Origin: a virus
Reading direction: 5' to 3' (one strand)
Virus record (IMG/VR): IMGVR_UViG_3300031227_000107
Span: 1-43,972 of that record
Length of the DNA stretch: 43,972 nt
Shown here: positions 15,383-23,510 of the stretch, piece after piece
How positions within the stretch are numbered: the first letter of the stretch is position 1
Layout: each line of letters starts with the position of its first letter
The notes under the pieces: model-generated
What the model was told of the DNA's origin: nothing
What the model saw: the letters and a program-made list of their open reading frames with translations, nothing else
The model's database searches: none
Position numbers and translations under genes: made by a program

Positions 15383-16007
15383 GATATTTACTTATTGGGA
15401 AGGACCAAAACCAGAGTATATAGGGATGTGTCAAGATAGTTTGAATAAACATTGTAGAAATGATTTTGAAATTTTTAATTTTTGTGATTGCCATAACCCT
15501 AATAATTTAAAGATTAATCATAAAGTAGATGTATTAAAGGCAAATTTAGTTTTAGAGAATGGTGGGTTTTGGATAGATGCAGATATGATTGTTATGCAGA
15601 GTTTATTACCGCTTATAAAATTAGTAGAAAGACATGGCTTTATAGGTTTTCCTGGATTTTTTGGAGCTAAAAAAGGAAATAGATTACTTCAGGATTGGGT
15701 AAAAGCAATGGATAAAATTGTATCTACAGAGCTTTCTTTTGCAGATCTTATTCAGCCTTTACTTAGTAATAAGAAGTATAAAGGATATCAATACTTAACA
15801 AGGGAAATGAGTACTCCTATTTGGCATACAAGAGATGAGTTTTGGAAATTATTTAAAGATCTTCCTTTAAAAGAGTATGTTACAAAAAAGACATATGTTT
15901 TTACATTATACAACTCACAGTTTAGTAAAGAATTTAAAGAAATGTCACGGGAAGCAATCCTAGAAAAGGATTGGCTAATATCAAAAGTATTTAGGGAGTC
16001 GCTATGA
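15369..16007 (+). CDS. GT32-like (DXD, capsular/mannosyl-type) glycosyltransferase
   Basis: From ATG 15369 the product has 212 residues and starts HKIFTYWEGPKPEYI. It contains the family block VDVLKANLVLENGGFWIDAD with the DxD at D70-D72, characteristic of the sugar-binding DXD region shared by GT32 and capsular polysaccharide enzymes. An upstream in-frame ATG at 15336 would lie deeper in the previous gene. CAGGAA upstream of 15369 favours the shorter form. It ends in a 4-base ATGA overlap with the next gene, which suggests translational coupling. Confidence 0.7.
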   Translation: MSLHKIFTYWEGPKPEYIGMCQDSLNKHCRNDFEIFNFCDCHNPNNLKINHKVDVLKANLVLENGGFWIDADMIVMQSLLPLIKLVERHGFIGFPGFFGAKKGNRLLQDWVKAMDKIVSTELSFADLIQPLLSNKKYKGYQYLTREMSTPIWHTRDEFWKLFKDLPLKEYVTKKTYVFTLYNSQFSKEFKEMSREAILEKDWLISKVFRESL

Positions 16008-17371
16008 AACTATGTAGTGTAATTTGTTCTTATAATGCACCGGAATTAACTGATAAAGTATTTCAGCAACTATTAAAGAATATTCCACATGATATATTTA
16101 TATTAGAGAATAGTTCTGATGTAAATAAAATGTACACTAAGGGTAGTGTAATTGATTTAGGTAGAGAGAATATTGGTTATGGTGGGATGAAGGATTATAT
16201 GTTTAAAAATTTTGGTCATTATGATTGGGTAGGAATGTTTAATAATGATGTATATGATATTCCAGAAAATTATATAGAAGTTTTAATGAAGTATATGAAA
16301 AAAGATGTAGGTATTATTTCAAGTGCTATTCAAGATAATGGTACTGGATGGAATTATATGAAAAAGAAAGGTAATTACCATCGAGAAGTTGAATCGGTAG
16401 AAGATATGGCAGCATTTTTTAATACTTCTTTATTTTCTGAAATGCAAAAATATTCACCTTATCAGTATTATGGGGTTGTAGATATTCAGGAAAGTATGCT
16501 TTATAAAAAGCATGGATATAAACGTTTAGTAGTAGATGAATTATGTATAGGCCATATGCTTTCTGGTGGTAGAGAAGCTGCAGGAACAAAAGAGGAATAC
16601 TATAGTAATACTGTAAGAGCTACTAATGATTGGCATGATGACTTTCTTGATCTTAAAGAACTATATGATGATTATTATTTTAAACGACATGAAACTCTTT
16701 CAGTAATTACTCCTCATTATAATCATAATGGATGTTTACGAGATGCATTATTAAGTATTATTAATCAAGAAACAAAATTTAATGTAGAAATGATAGTAAT
16801 AGATGATTGTTCAGATGTAGATCCATATGATAGTATTAAAGATTTGCCTATAAAATATATAAAAAATAAAAAGAATGTGGGTTTAGCAGCTACTAGAAAT
16901 GTGGGGATAGCTGCTTCAAGTGGAGAGTTTATATTACCCTTTGATGCAGATGATCAATTATTACCTGGGGCATTGCAGAAGTATTATGAAGCTAAAAACA
17001 AAGGGGATATTATTTATGGTAATCTTCTTTGGATGGGTAGTGAAGCCCAATTAAAACCAAGAGTTCCCATTGATAAAGAGTATTTTATTACTGATAATCA
17101 ACTCTCTGCTACTTCTATGTATACTAAAGAAGTTTGGAAGAATATAGGTGGTTATTGGGTAAAAAAGACAGGTAGTAAGGAGCACTATGAAGATTGGGAT
17201 TTTTGGGGTAGGGCTGCAGCATTAGGTTATGATTTTTATTATGTAGATTATAATATGTATCTTTACAATGGATTACCAGATGGTATGTGTGCTAGAGTAG
17301 GAAAAAATAGAAAAGAGAATGTTAAAATATGTACGGACCATATAAAAAAGTTTAAAAAGAGTTTAAAGTAA
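16004..17371 (+). CDS. Tandem two-domain GT2 glycosyltransferase
   Basis: Two GT-A domains lie in one 455-residue chain. The first (1-215) opens SVICSYNAPELTD and has NND at 80-82 (MFNND). The second (about 231-450) opens LSVITPHYNHNGCLRDAL and has VIDDCS, NVGLAATRNVG, DADD (314-317) and a HYEDWDFWGRAAALGY block. The second is a complete classical family 2 domain. The first is more divergent. Such double enzymes may add two sugars in turn, as chain polymerases do. The gene ends 10 bases before the tRNA-Pro, and the cassette resumes after it. Confidence 0.78.
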   Translation: MKLCSVICSYNAPELTDKVFQQLLKNIPHDIFILENSSDVNKMYTKGSVIDLGRENIGYGGMKDYMFKNFGHYDWVGMFNNDVYDIPENYIEVLMKYMKKDVGIISSAIQDNGTGWNYMKKKGNYHREVESVEDMAAFFNTSLFSEMQKYSPYQYYGVVDIQESMLYKKHGYKRLVVDELCIGHMLSGGREAAGTKEEYYSNTVRATNDWHDDFLDLKELYDDYYFKRHETLSVITPHYNHNGCLRDALLSIINQETKFNVEMIVIDDCSDVDPYDSIKDLPIKYIKNKKNVGLAATRNVGIAASSGEFILPFDADDQLLPGALQKYYEAKNKGDIIYGNLLWMGSEAQLKPRVPIDKEYFITDNQLSATSMYTKEVWKNIGGYWVKKTGSKEHYEDWDFWGRAAALGYDFYYVDYNMYLYNGLPDGMCARVGKNRKENVKICTDHIKKFKKSLK

Positions 17372-17381
17372 TAAAGTATTT

Positions 17382-17454
17382 CAGTGTGTAGCTCAGTTGG
17401 TAGAGTGCTCCCCTTGGACGGGAGAAGCCGGTAATTCAAGTTTACCCACACTGA
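17382..17454 (+). tRNA. tRNA-Pro (anticodon UGG)
   Basis: The fold is a complete cloverleaf. A perfect 7-bp acceptor stem (CAGTGTG/CACACTG) is followed by a D arm with GTTGGTA loop. The anticodon stem CTCCC/GGGAG has loop CTTGGAC (anticodon TGG), and the T stem GGTAA/TTACC has loop TTCAAGT. C1-G72 with discriminator A73 are the known bacterial proline identity elements. The 3' CCA is not encoded (CAA follows), so it must be added by the host. It reads CCA and other proline codons, and sits between two glycosyltransferase genes in the same direction. Confidence 0.93.
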
Positions 17455-17477
17455 CAACTAAAAATGGGGGGTAGTTT

Positions 17478-19256
17478 ATGGAGAATAAATTAAAGCTTGC
17501 ATGGGGTATTTTTTCAGATAAACGTTTAATTGGTAATGGTTATGGCTATAGGATGCATAATGAGCACTTGTATGAGGCACTAGATAAACTAGTAGATTTT
17601 GATGGTGATGCAGAGCATGTAGTTACAATAACATCTCCTGAATTTTTTACTCCTATACCAGATAGAGATAATTGGTTGTTTACAATGTTTGAAGGAACTA
17701 TACTACCTAAAGTGTATAAAGATGGAATTAGTAAAGCAAATTATTTATTAGTCCCTTCAACATGGGTTAGAGATTTATTTGGTAGATGGTTTGATAAAAA
17801 TAGAATATTTGTAGTACCTCATGGTATAGATAAAGATTTTACTTTAGTTAATAGGGGTTATCCAAAATTTGTGCCTTTTAGGTACTTGTGGGTTGGGGCA
17901 GCTAATCCTCGTAAAGGCTGGGTAGAAATAATTGCAGCGTGGGATTCAGTATTCAGTAAAGATAGCACTACTGAATTATATCTAAAGACAACTTCTGTAG
18001 AAGAGTCTAAAGAATTAGCCGAGAAGTTTGATTTTCAGCATATAGAAGAAGGTATTTGGAAAAAAGATAATGTTATCCTTGATGCTAGGAATGTTTCCGA
18101 AGAAGAGCTTGTTAAGTTGTATCATGATGCACATTGCTTTGTATTTCCTTCTAGGGGAGAAGGGTGGGGCATGACACTAGGGGAAGCTATGGCAACAGGT
18201 TTGCCTTGTATAGCCACTAATTTTTCAGGACACACAGATTTTTTTAATAATTTAAATGGATATCCTATTGGTTACAGTTTGAAAACTGCTAATATGACTA
18301 TGGCCGGAGTAGAAGTTGGAGATAGGGAAAGATCACATACTACAGTTTGTGCTTATCCTGATGTACAGGAGCTTATTGGAGCAATGATTTATGCTAGAAT
18401 ACATTACAATGAGTCATTAGCATTAGGAAGAGAAGCTTCAAAAACAATGAAAAATTTCACTTGGGGAGCTTCAGCTAGAACATTAATAAATATTATAAAA
18501 ACTCATGGTGGAGATAAAGAAAAAAATCATAAAACAGTGAATGTTGATCGTAATCCTGCTAAGAGAAAAGTAATGACTTTTACAGGATATAAAAGACCAA
18601 AGTACACACAACAAGTAATTGATGGATTAAGAAGCTGTGATGGTATAGAAGATTATAAATTATTCGCTAGACTAGAACCAGGATATCCTGAAGTAGTAGA
18701 TGTTATAAAATCTATTAATTTTATGGAATGTGAGTATATTATAAATGATTGTAGATTAGGGTGTAATGATAATTATTACCAAGCACTTTCTAGAGGATTT
18801 GAGGCAGGAGATTTTGTAGTTCAGGTAGAAGATGATACGGTTCCTACTAAAGATTTTTTAAGGTATATGGAATGGGCTCAAGAAAAATATAAAGATGATA
18901 AAGAAGTATTTACTATATGTGGATATAACAAGATAGATAAATATGATTCAGCAACTTCTCATGATGCATTTAAGAATCCTTGGTTTACTCCTTGGGGTTG
19001 GGCTACATGGGCTGATCGTTGGAAAGAGATTGAGAAGCAATGGGATTCTGAATTAGGTAAATCTTGGGATATCTTTATGAATGAAACTATGCGTAAAGAT
19101 AGATATGAGATAAGACCTACTTTAGGTAGAATACAAAATGTAGGTGCAGAGGGTGGAGAATTTTGTCCAAGTAAAGAGTTTCATGAAGCTAATCAGCTTA
19201 ATAAGATTTGGGCAGGAACAGAAGAATATGAACAAGGTGTTTGGAAACTAGTATAA
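17478..19256 (+). CDS. GT4 (GT-B) and GT2-like (GT-A) fusion glycosyltransferase
   Basis: Residues 1-345 are a GT-B family 4 enzyme: a VPHGID turn, GAANPRKG, and the E-x7-E donor site PSRGEGWGMTLGEAMATG (E228, E236) followed by ATNFSGHTDF. Residues about 365-592 are a second transferase with a GT-A look: VMTFTGYKRPKYTQQVI entry, VVQVEDDTVPTKDF (EDD 451-453) and FTPWGWATWADRW, as in enzymes related to GNT-I and phage/host HlpA-like transferases. One chain thus carries two transferase folds. A GGGGG-containing leader follows the tRNA. It is the last gene of the cassette, and the connector starts 10 bases later. Confidence 0.8.
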   Translation: MENKLKLAWGIFSDKRLIGNGYGYRMHNEHLYEALDKLVDFDGDAEHVVTITSPEFFTPIPDRDNWLFTMFEGTILPKVYKDGISKANYLLVPSTWVRDLFGRWFDKNRIFVVPHGIDKDFTLVNRGYPKFVPFRYLWVGAANPRKGWVEIIAAWDSVFSKDSTTELYLKTTSVEESKELAEKFDFQHIEEGIWKKDNVILDARNVSEEELVKLYHDAHCFVFPSRGEGWGMTLGEAMATGLPCIATNFSGHTDFFNNLNGYPIGYSLKTANMTMAGVEVGDRERSHTTVCAYPDVQELIGAMIYARIHYNESLALGREASKTMKNFTWGASARTLINIIKTHGGDKEKNHKTVNVDRNPAKRKVMTFTGYKRPKYTQQVIDGLRSCDGIEDYKLFARLEPGYPEVVDVIKSINFMECEYIINDCRLGCNDNYYQALSRGFEAGDFVVQVEDDTVPTKDFLRYMEWAQEKYKDDKEVFTICGYNKIDKYDSATSHDAFKNPWFTPWGWATWADRWKEIEKQWDSELGKSWDIFMNETMRKDRYEIRPTLGRIQNVGAEGGEFCPSKEFHEANQLNKIWAGTEEYEQGVWKLV

Positions 19257-19266
19257 GGAAAAGCTC

Positions 19267-19848
19267 ATGTTTGTGGATTTTACCGATTTAAAATTGGAAA
19301 TGGGAATAGCTAAAATTGAGCACGGTGATGAGGAGATTCTTAATTGGTTAGCTACTATGATTGTAGAGATGTGGGATGATCTAACTAACCGTACATGGGC
19401 TACTACAGCCTATACAGCAGAGATACATAGCACTAATGGTAATCAGTCTATTTTTAGTACAGATAACTACCCTATTACTGCTATAGCTGATATTTGGGAT
19501 GATCCTAATTGGGAGTATCCAGATAGTGACAAACTAGATGCCAGTACGTATGATTTTTCATATGATGCTGGTTCAGGTATGATTTATTCAGATACTCTTT
19601 TTTTAAAAGGACCAAGAAATATTAAAATTAGTTACACTGCAGGGTACACAGATACTAATGTACCTAAATGGTTAAAGCAGTTATTAATTAGACAAGCTTG
19701 TCACTGGTTCCATCAAAGGAATGAGCAGACTTGGCATAGAGCTTCTAAGGCATTACCTGATGGTGGTGTAGTTACTTTTAATACATTGAAAGCTAATTTA
19801 CTTCCAGACTTTATGTATTTTGCAGATTTTCATAGGAGAAGAGGATAG
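19267..19848 (+). CDS. Head-tail connector (HK97 gp6-like adaptor)
   Basis: The product has 193 residues. It begins with a helical region of the gp6/gp15 adaptor type (FTDLKLEMGIAKIEHGDEEILNWL...VEMWDDLTNR), followed by the typical beta section with YPITAI and the KISYTAGYTDTNVPKWLKQ segment that precedes a helix in this family. It binds under the portal to complete the head. It is the gene normally found directly after capsid, so the 8.3 kb cassette separates it from its usual neighbour. It overlaps the next gene by one base. Confidence 0.78.
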   Translation: MFVDFTDLKLEMGIAKIEHGDEEILNWLATMIVEMWDDLTNRTWATTAYTAEIHSTNGNQSIFSTDNYPITAIADIWDDPNWEYPDSDKLDASTYDFSYDAGSGMIYSDTLFLKGPRNIKISYTAGYTDTNVPKWLKQLLIRQACHWFHQRNEQTWHRASKALPDGGVVTFNTLKANLLPDFMYFADFHRRRG

Positions 19849-20348
19849 TGATTGAGTGGGAATTAAAGGGATGGAAAAGTACATTGCCTACAGCTCCTCC
19901 TGCTGTATCTGCTAATTGGAGTAAGATGGAATGGTCACAATTTTATGCTCAATCAAAGCAGTTACAAAAGACTATGCCTAATACTTTTGGAGTATTATTT
20001 CATAGAGGATTAAAGCATACACAAAAAGTAATTAAAAATAGACAACTTTCTAGAAAATCAGCTAGTACATTAGGTGTAGTTACTAACAGACTAAGAGCTA
20101 GTATACAGTTTAGGGTTATTTCTGTAACCAGAGATAAGATTAGGGGTGTAATTGGTACTGATGTATGGTATGGTAAATTATATGAAGAAGGTTTAAAAAA
20201 GGGAAAGAAAGTTTGGCCTAAAAAAGAGTGGATGAAAAAGGGTATTGCATTACAAGAAAATACTGTTTATTGGGATAAGATATTTAGAAAAGCAGGACCA
20301 AAAATATTTTCATTTCAAAAAGTAGAAACATTATATCCAGGAGTATAA
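19848..20348 (+). CDS. HK97 gp10-like tail-completion/neck protein
   Basis: The product has 166 residues from a GTG start supported by AGGAGAAGAGG just upstream. The central VTNRLRASIQFRVI...RGVIGTDVWYGKLYEEG segment is the hallmark of the HK97 gp10 family, in which a beta sheet is followed by a Y(A/G)xxxEfG turn. These proteins bridge head and tail. Position after the connector and before the tail-terminator-like gene fits. The end abuts the next ATG (TAAATG). Confidence 0.72.
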   Translation: MIEWELKGWKSTLPTAPPAVSANWSKMEWSQFYAQSKQLQKTMPNTFGVLFHRGLKHTQKVIKNRQLSRKSASTLGVVTNRLRASIQFRVISVTRDKIRGVIGTDVWYGKLYEEGLKKGKKVWPKKEWMKKGIALQENTVYWDKIFRKAGPKIFSFQKVETLYPGV

Positions 20349-20795
20349 ATGGGAACTACTAATATAGAAGTAAATATTCATGACCAGATAATGACTCAAT
20401 TAAAAGGTATTTCAGGTGGAACAAATTATAATTTTAATATTCCTGATAGAGATATTTTTACATCTTATAAATATCCTGGTGATGTTAATCCCACTAGAGG
20501 GAAGCCTATTATTTGTTTAGGTGAAACAATTATACAACCTCTTACTCCTATAATGAGAGGAATGTTTAATATGCCTATTGTTCAGGAGATTTGGGGATAT
20601 GTTCATGATTCAGATGACCCACACAGAGAAGCTAAGAAGTTATGCTCTGATATTCGTATAGCTTTATTAGGAGCACAGAGTTTAAAAGATTTAGTAACAC
20701 ATATGGAAATGGAAGCTTCTATAGGTGCTATGGATAATATGGGGATTCTTTTAGTAAGTCTCTCTGTACTAACACATTATGATACTGATGAGTAG
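20349..20795 (+). CDS. Probable tail terminator
   Basis: The product has 148 residues of mixed alpha/beta character (HDQIMTQLKGISGG..., HREAKKLCSDIRIALLGAQSLKDLV, then a C-terminal beta strand LLVSLSVLTHY). The helix with conserved charged spacing and the final strand recall the gpU/HK97 gp11 type that caps the tail tube. The call is made largely from gene order: connector, gp10-like, this gene, then tail tube. Sequence similarity by eye is weak. Confidence 0.55.
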   Translation: MGTTNIEVNIHDQIMTQLKGISGGTNYNFNIPDRDIFTSYKYPGDVNPTRGKPIICLGETIIQPLTPIMRGMFNMPIVQEIWGYVHDSDDPHREAKKLCSDIRIALLGAQSLKDLVTHMEMEASIGAMDNMGILLVSLSVLTHYDTDE

Positions 20796-20803
20796 GAGGA
20801 TAT

Positions 20804-21826
20804 ATGTTAACTACAGGTAAAGTTGGTACTTTACGAATATTAGATGGTTCTGAGATTATAGCTAAAGGGGCTCAAGCAACTATGAGTTGTTTTACTTATG
20901 TTTCTATTGGGACAACTTTTGCAGATAAAACAGCAGAGGCTTATGCTGATGATACAGATTATACAGGTAACTTTTGGGCTGCTGCTAGTGATACAATTTA
21001 TGTAGGGCAAACAAGCAAATTTGGAAGAATTAAGTTTTTAAAAGATGGGGGTGTATTTGCTATTGCTGCAGGACTTTTAATTCCTAAATACTACAATGGT
21101 ACTTCTTGGGTTACTATTACTGACTTTAATGATGGTACTGCTGTTGGTGGGCATACTTTTGCTGCAGATGGGTACATTGATTTTAAAATACCACAGGATT
21201 GGGCTGTACAAGGAGATGCTAGTTTAGATGCAGATATGTATTACATTGAACTTAATCCCACGGCACTCCCTTCTACAGAGCCTAGTGCTGATGTGTTAGC
21301 TCCTGTTGATGGTAAGTTTTTTGATGTAAAGTTTGCATCAATGGATTTTTCAGGACCACTAGGTAGACCGAAGACAGCGGAAAGGCTTAAGTTGAATAGG
21401 GGTAATATGGATTCTTGTGCTCACTTTGTAGAGGGTCCAGATGATCCTATCTATGAAGCAGTACCTATTTCTTTTAGTTTAGCATTGGATGATACTTGTA
21501 ATAGAGAGTATATACTTTTAGCTTTAGAGTGTGGTACAGTAGGAAGTACTTATTGGACAGGAGCAGGTGTAACTACTAAAGGGGATACTAAAAATGATGG
21601 TACAAATGCTAATCCTGCTTTTGTAGATAGTGGTAAAAAATGTGTTGATATTGTAATGATATGGGCTAATTCAACAGGAAGTGTTTATGGTAGAGCTTAT
21701 TATGAGGTTTATTTTCCACCTAATGAGCAGTCTATATCAGAAGCAGAGGATGCTGTAACATTAACTTGTGCAGGGGGTTGTTATGGTGTTATAGAGGGTA
21801 CTGGTGGTTTAGCTAGTAGATACTAA
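20804..21826 (+). CDS. Tail tube-like protein with inserted beta domain
   Basis: The product has 340 residues. Its C-terminal 170 or so match the neighbouring 22062-22649 product: GRPKTAERLKLNRGNMDSCA, HFVEGPDDPIYEAVP..FSL, a DTKNDGTNANPAFVDSGKK block and EAEDAVTLTCAGGCYG. The N-terminal 180 residues differ. They hold a beta-rich segment (about 30-165, with KFGRIKFLKDGG and YYIELNP) inserted after the first strands. Two related tail-tube-like genes side by side suggest one builds the tube and the other is a decorated, initiator or terminator variant. AGGAGG precedes the ATG. Confidence 0.65.
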   Translation: MLTTGKVGTLRILDGSEIIAKGAQATMSCFTYVSIGTTFADKTAEAYADDTDYTGNFWAAASDTIYVGQTSKFGRIKFLKDGGVFAIAAGLLIPKYYNGTSWVTITDFNDGTAVGGHTFAADGYIDFKIPQDWAVQGDASLDADMYYIELNPTALPSTEPSADVLAPVDGKFFDVKFASMDFSGPLGRPKTAERLKLNRGNMDSCAHFVEGPDDPIYEAVPISFSLALDDTCNREYILLALECGTVGSTYWTGAGVTTKGDTKNDGTNANPAFVDSGKKCVDIVMIWANSTGSVYGRAYYEVYFPPNEQSISEAEDAVTLTCAGGCYGVIEGTGGLASRY

Positions 21827-21835
21827 GGAGGAATT

Positions 21836-22078
21836 ATGAAGTATTATATATATGCTGATGGAGAAGAAGTAAAAATTGTAAATGCTAAAGGGTATGTTTC
21901 AGCAAAACAAAAAGGAGTAAAAGCTGGATTTATAGATTGTGTAGTATATCGAGAAGATGATGTTATGCCACCAATCAAAAAGAAAAAAAAGAAAAAACAA
22001 GAGGTTATAATTGAACAAGAGATTATGCCTGAAAATGAGATTATAAACGAAGGAGAAGAAAATGATATTCACGAATAA
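21836..22078 (+). CDS. Small charged protein between the two tail-tube genes
   Basis: The product has 80 residues. The first half is beta-like (MKYYIYADGEEVKIVNAKG). The middle has an unbroken run of lysines (KKKKKKK, from an A-rich stretch at about 21977-21997), and the end is acidic (EQEIMPENEIINEGEEND). AAGGAGG precedes the ATG. Its last 17 bases overlap the next gene's start. I do not recognise it. The position suggests a tail accessory. Confidence 0.5.
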   Translation: MKYYIYADGEEVKIVNAKGYVSAKQKGVKAGFIDCVVYREDDVMPPIKKKKKKKQEVIIEQEIMPENEIINEGEENDIHE

Positions 22079-22649
22079 ACCTGGATTAATTAGACTGTAT
22101 GATTCAGCTTCTACCCCAGTGTATTTACAATTAAAATTTGATTTAGGAGATGCTAATTTTCCTATGGGGACTCCTAAAACAGAAGAGAAACTTATGCTTC
22201 ATAGAGGTAATATGAATAGTGATTCTCATTTTGTTGAAGGATCAGATGAGCCTATGATGGAGTCAGTAGCTGTTACATTTAGTTTACATCTTGAAGATAC
22301 CTCCCATACAGGATATGTATTGGATTGGATAGATGCTATGAATGATGGTGGAAGTACTCAAGTTAATAGTCATACTTTAGAAACAGATCAAGCAGATACT
22401 AAACGAGATGGAACTAATGATAATGTAGCTTTTGCTGATAGTAATAAGTTAACCTGTAAGGTAGAAGTTATTTTTGATACTTCTGGTACAGATATGCATT
22501 GGGAAATTAGTGGTGTATATTTTGCTGCTGATCAACAGGGTGTTGGTGAGGCAGAGGATGCTGTAACATTATCTTTAAATGGTATGTGTTATGGAACTAT
22601 TGTGCACGATACTTCTGCATTTACTGAAGGAACAGATGTAACAGCGTAA
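22062..22649 (+). CDS. Tail tube-like protein (paralogue of 20804-21826)
   Basis: The product has 195 residues. GTPKTEEKLMLHRGNMNSDS, HFVEGSDEPMMESVAVTFSL, a DTKRDGTNDNVAFADSNK block and GEAEDAVTLSLNGMCYG align with the C-terminal half of the longer product at 20804-21826. It lacks the inserted N-terminal domain, so it is the more compact and probably the main tube subunit. AAGGAGAAG precedes the ATG at 22062. It lies directly upstream of the tail-assembly chaperones, the usual place for a major tail protein. Confidence 0.68.
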   Translation: MIFTNKPGLIRLYDSASTPVYLQLKFDLGDANFPMGTPKTEEKLMLHRGNMNSDSHFVEGSDEPMMESVAVTFSLHLEDTSHTGYVLDWIDAMNDGGSTQVNSHTLETDQADTKRDGTNDNVAFADSNKLTCKVEVIFDTSGTDMHWEISGVYFAADQQGVGEAEDAVTLSLNGMCYGTIVHDTSAFTEGTDVTA

Positions 22650-22680
22650 AATTAATAAAATAATATAAGGGTTAAATATT

Positions 22681-23199
22681 ATGAGTGAAAAAAAGAAAGT
22701 AACAGCGTTAGGTGAATTTGTTGCAGGAAAGGCTGTATTTCTTGCAAAGGGTACTGTTGAATTAAAGGTAGGGGAGAAAGTTATTTCCCTACCTATTAAA
22801 AGTGCAGGTATTAAAGAGACACAGGAACAATTAATCAGGTCTTTTCCTCATCCTCCTACTTCTACTATTAAAGTAACTAAAGGTAGTTCTTATGAGATTC
22901 AGCATGGTATGAAGGTTGATGATTTTGTTATTGTGCATGATATGGCAGATACTCAGTATATGGAAGAGTTTATGGAGCATAATACCATGTTTACTTGGCA
23001 AAATGTTATTGCTGGTTTAGATGTAACTTGGAAAGATACAGAAGGAAAAGAAGTAACATCTTTTGAAGCTAAGAAAGTTATTTTAGAAGATAATGGTATT
23101 ACCGGCCCTCATTTGGATAAGATAGTAAAAGCTATTGGACAACTTGTGTCTGATAGAGAGGATTACGCTGATTTTTTATCAAGCGGGAAATGGGGTTAA
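22681..23199 (+). CDS. Tail assembly chaperone (gpG-like)
   Basis: The product has 172 residues, lies between tail tube and tape measure, and ends where a second reading frame takes over. That is the standard layout of the gpG/gpGT chaperones, which coat the tape measure until the tube polymerises. Sequence similarity in this family is poor, so the call rests on order, size and the frameshift signal. The zero frame ends at TAA 23197-23199. A T-TTT-TTA slippery site lies 18 bases before that stop and would send some ribosomes into the next frame. Confidence 0.68.
   Translation: MSEKKKVTALGEFVAGKAVFLAKGTVELKVGEKVISLPIKSAGIKETQEQLIRSFPHPPTSTIKVTKGSSYEIQHGMKVDDFVIVHDMADTQYMEEFMEHNTMFTWQNVIAGLDVTWKDTEGKEVTSFEAKKVILEDNGITGPHLDKIVKAIGQLVSDREDYADFLSSGKWG
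23172..23178 (+). promoter_or_regulatory. Predicted -1 ribosomal frameshift site (T TTT TTA)
   Basis: In the chaperone frame the codons read GAT TTT TTA, giving the classical heptamer T_TTT_TTA. A -1 slip continues at base 23178 as ATC AAG CGG GAA ATG and enters the 23190-23510 frame. That frame has a TGA at 23169-23171 just upstream, so the only in-frame entry window contains this heptamer. The fusion would have about 276 residues (166 before the slip, 110 after), like lambda gpGT. No clear downstream pseudoknot was seen. Confidence 0.72.
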
Positions 23200-23510
23200 C
23201 AGAGAAGATAGAATCCTCGTTTCAGAAAAGTGGTAAAAAAGTATCAGGGTATTATGCTGATATTAGAACAATGAAAGAATTTAACATTTCCCCGTTTGAG
23301 TGGCAAAAAATGCATAGATGGGATAAGTTAGTATTATCCTATCAGTCTCTTTTAGAATCTTATTATGAAAAAGAAGCAATAGATAATGTTACAAAGAAAG
23401 TTAAGAAAGAACAAGAGTTAGAAAAGAAAAAAGCAGATATAAAGAAGGATCTTCCAAAGGTTAACTCTAGAGAACGAAGGAGTAGTAATGGCTCTAGCGG
23501 TACAATATGA
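23190..23510 (+). CDS. Second tail-chaperone frame (gpT-like), probably made by -1 frameshift
   Basis: The frame encodes 106 residues from its own ATG, or 110 as the tail of the frameshift fusion. It is helical and very basic/acidic (KEFNISPFEWQKMHRWDKLVL, then KKVKKEQELEKKKADIKK). The WQKMHRWDKL segment is reminiscent of T-type chaperone domains. It lies in the -1 frame relative to the gpG-like gene and overlaps it by 10 bases, and its 3' end overlaps the tape measure by 23 bases. No good ribosome site precedes the ATG, which favours production by frameshifting over independent initiation. Confidence 0.68.
   Translation: MGLTEKIESSFQKSGKKVSGYYADIRTMKEFNISPFEWQKMHRWDKLVLSYQSLLESYYEKEAIDNVTKKVKKEQELEKKKADIKKDLPKVNSRERRSSNGSSGTI

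Noticed and set aside
21977-21997. A-rich run with A AAA AAG heptamer in the small gene between the tail-tube genes
   Set aside because: Both a -1 and a -2 shift here run into a stop within a few codons (near 22008-22014), so no useful fusion with the downstream tail gene would result.
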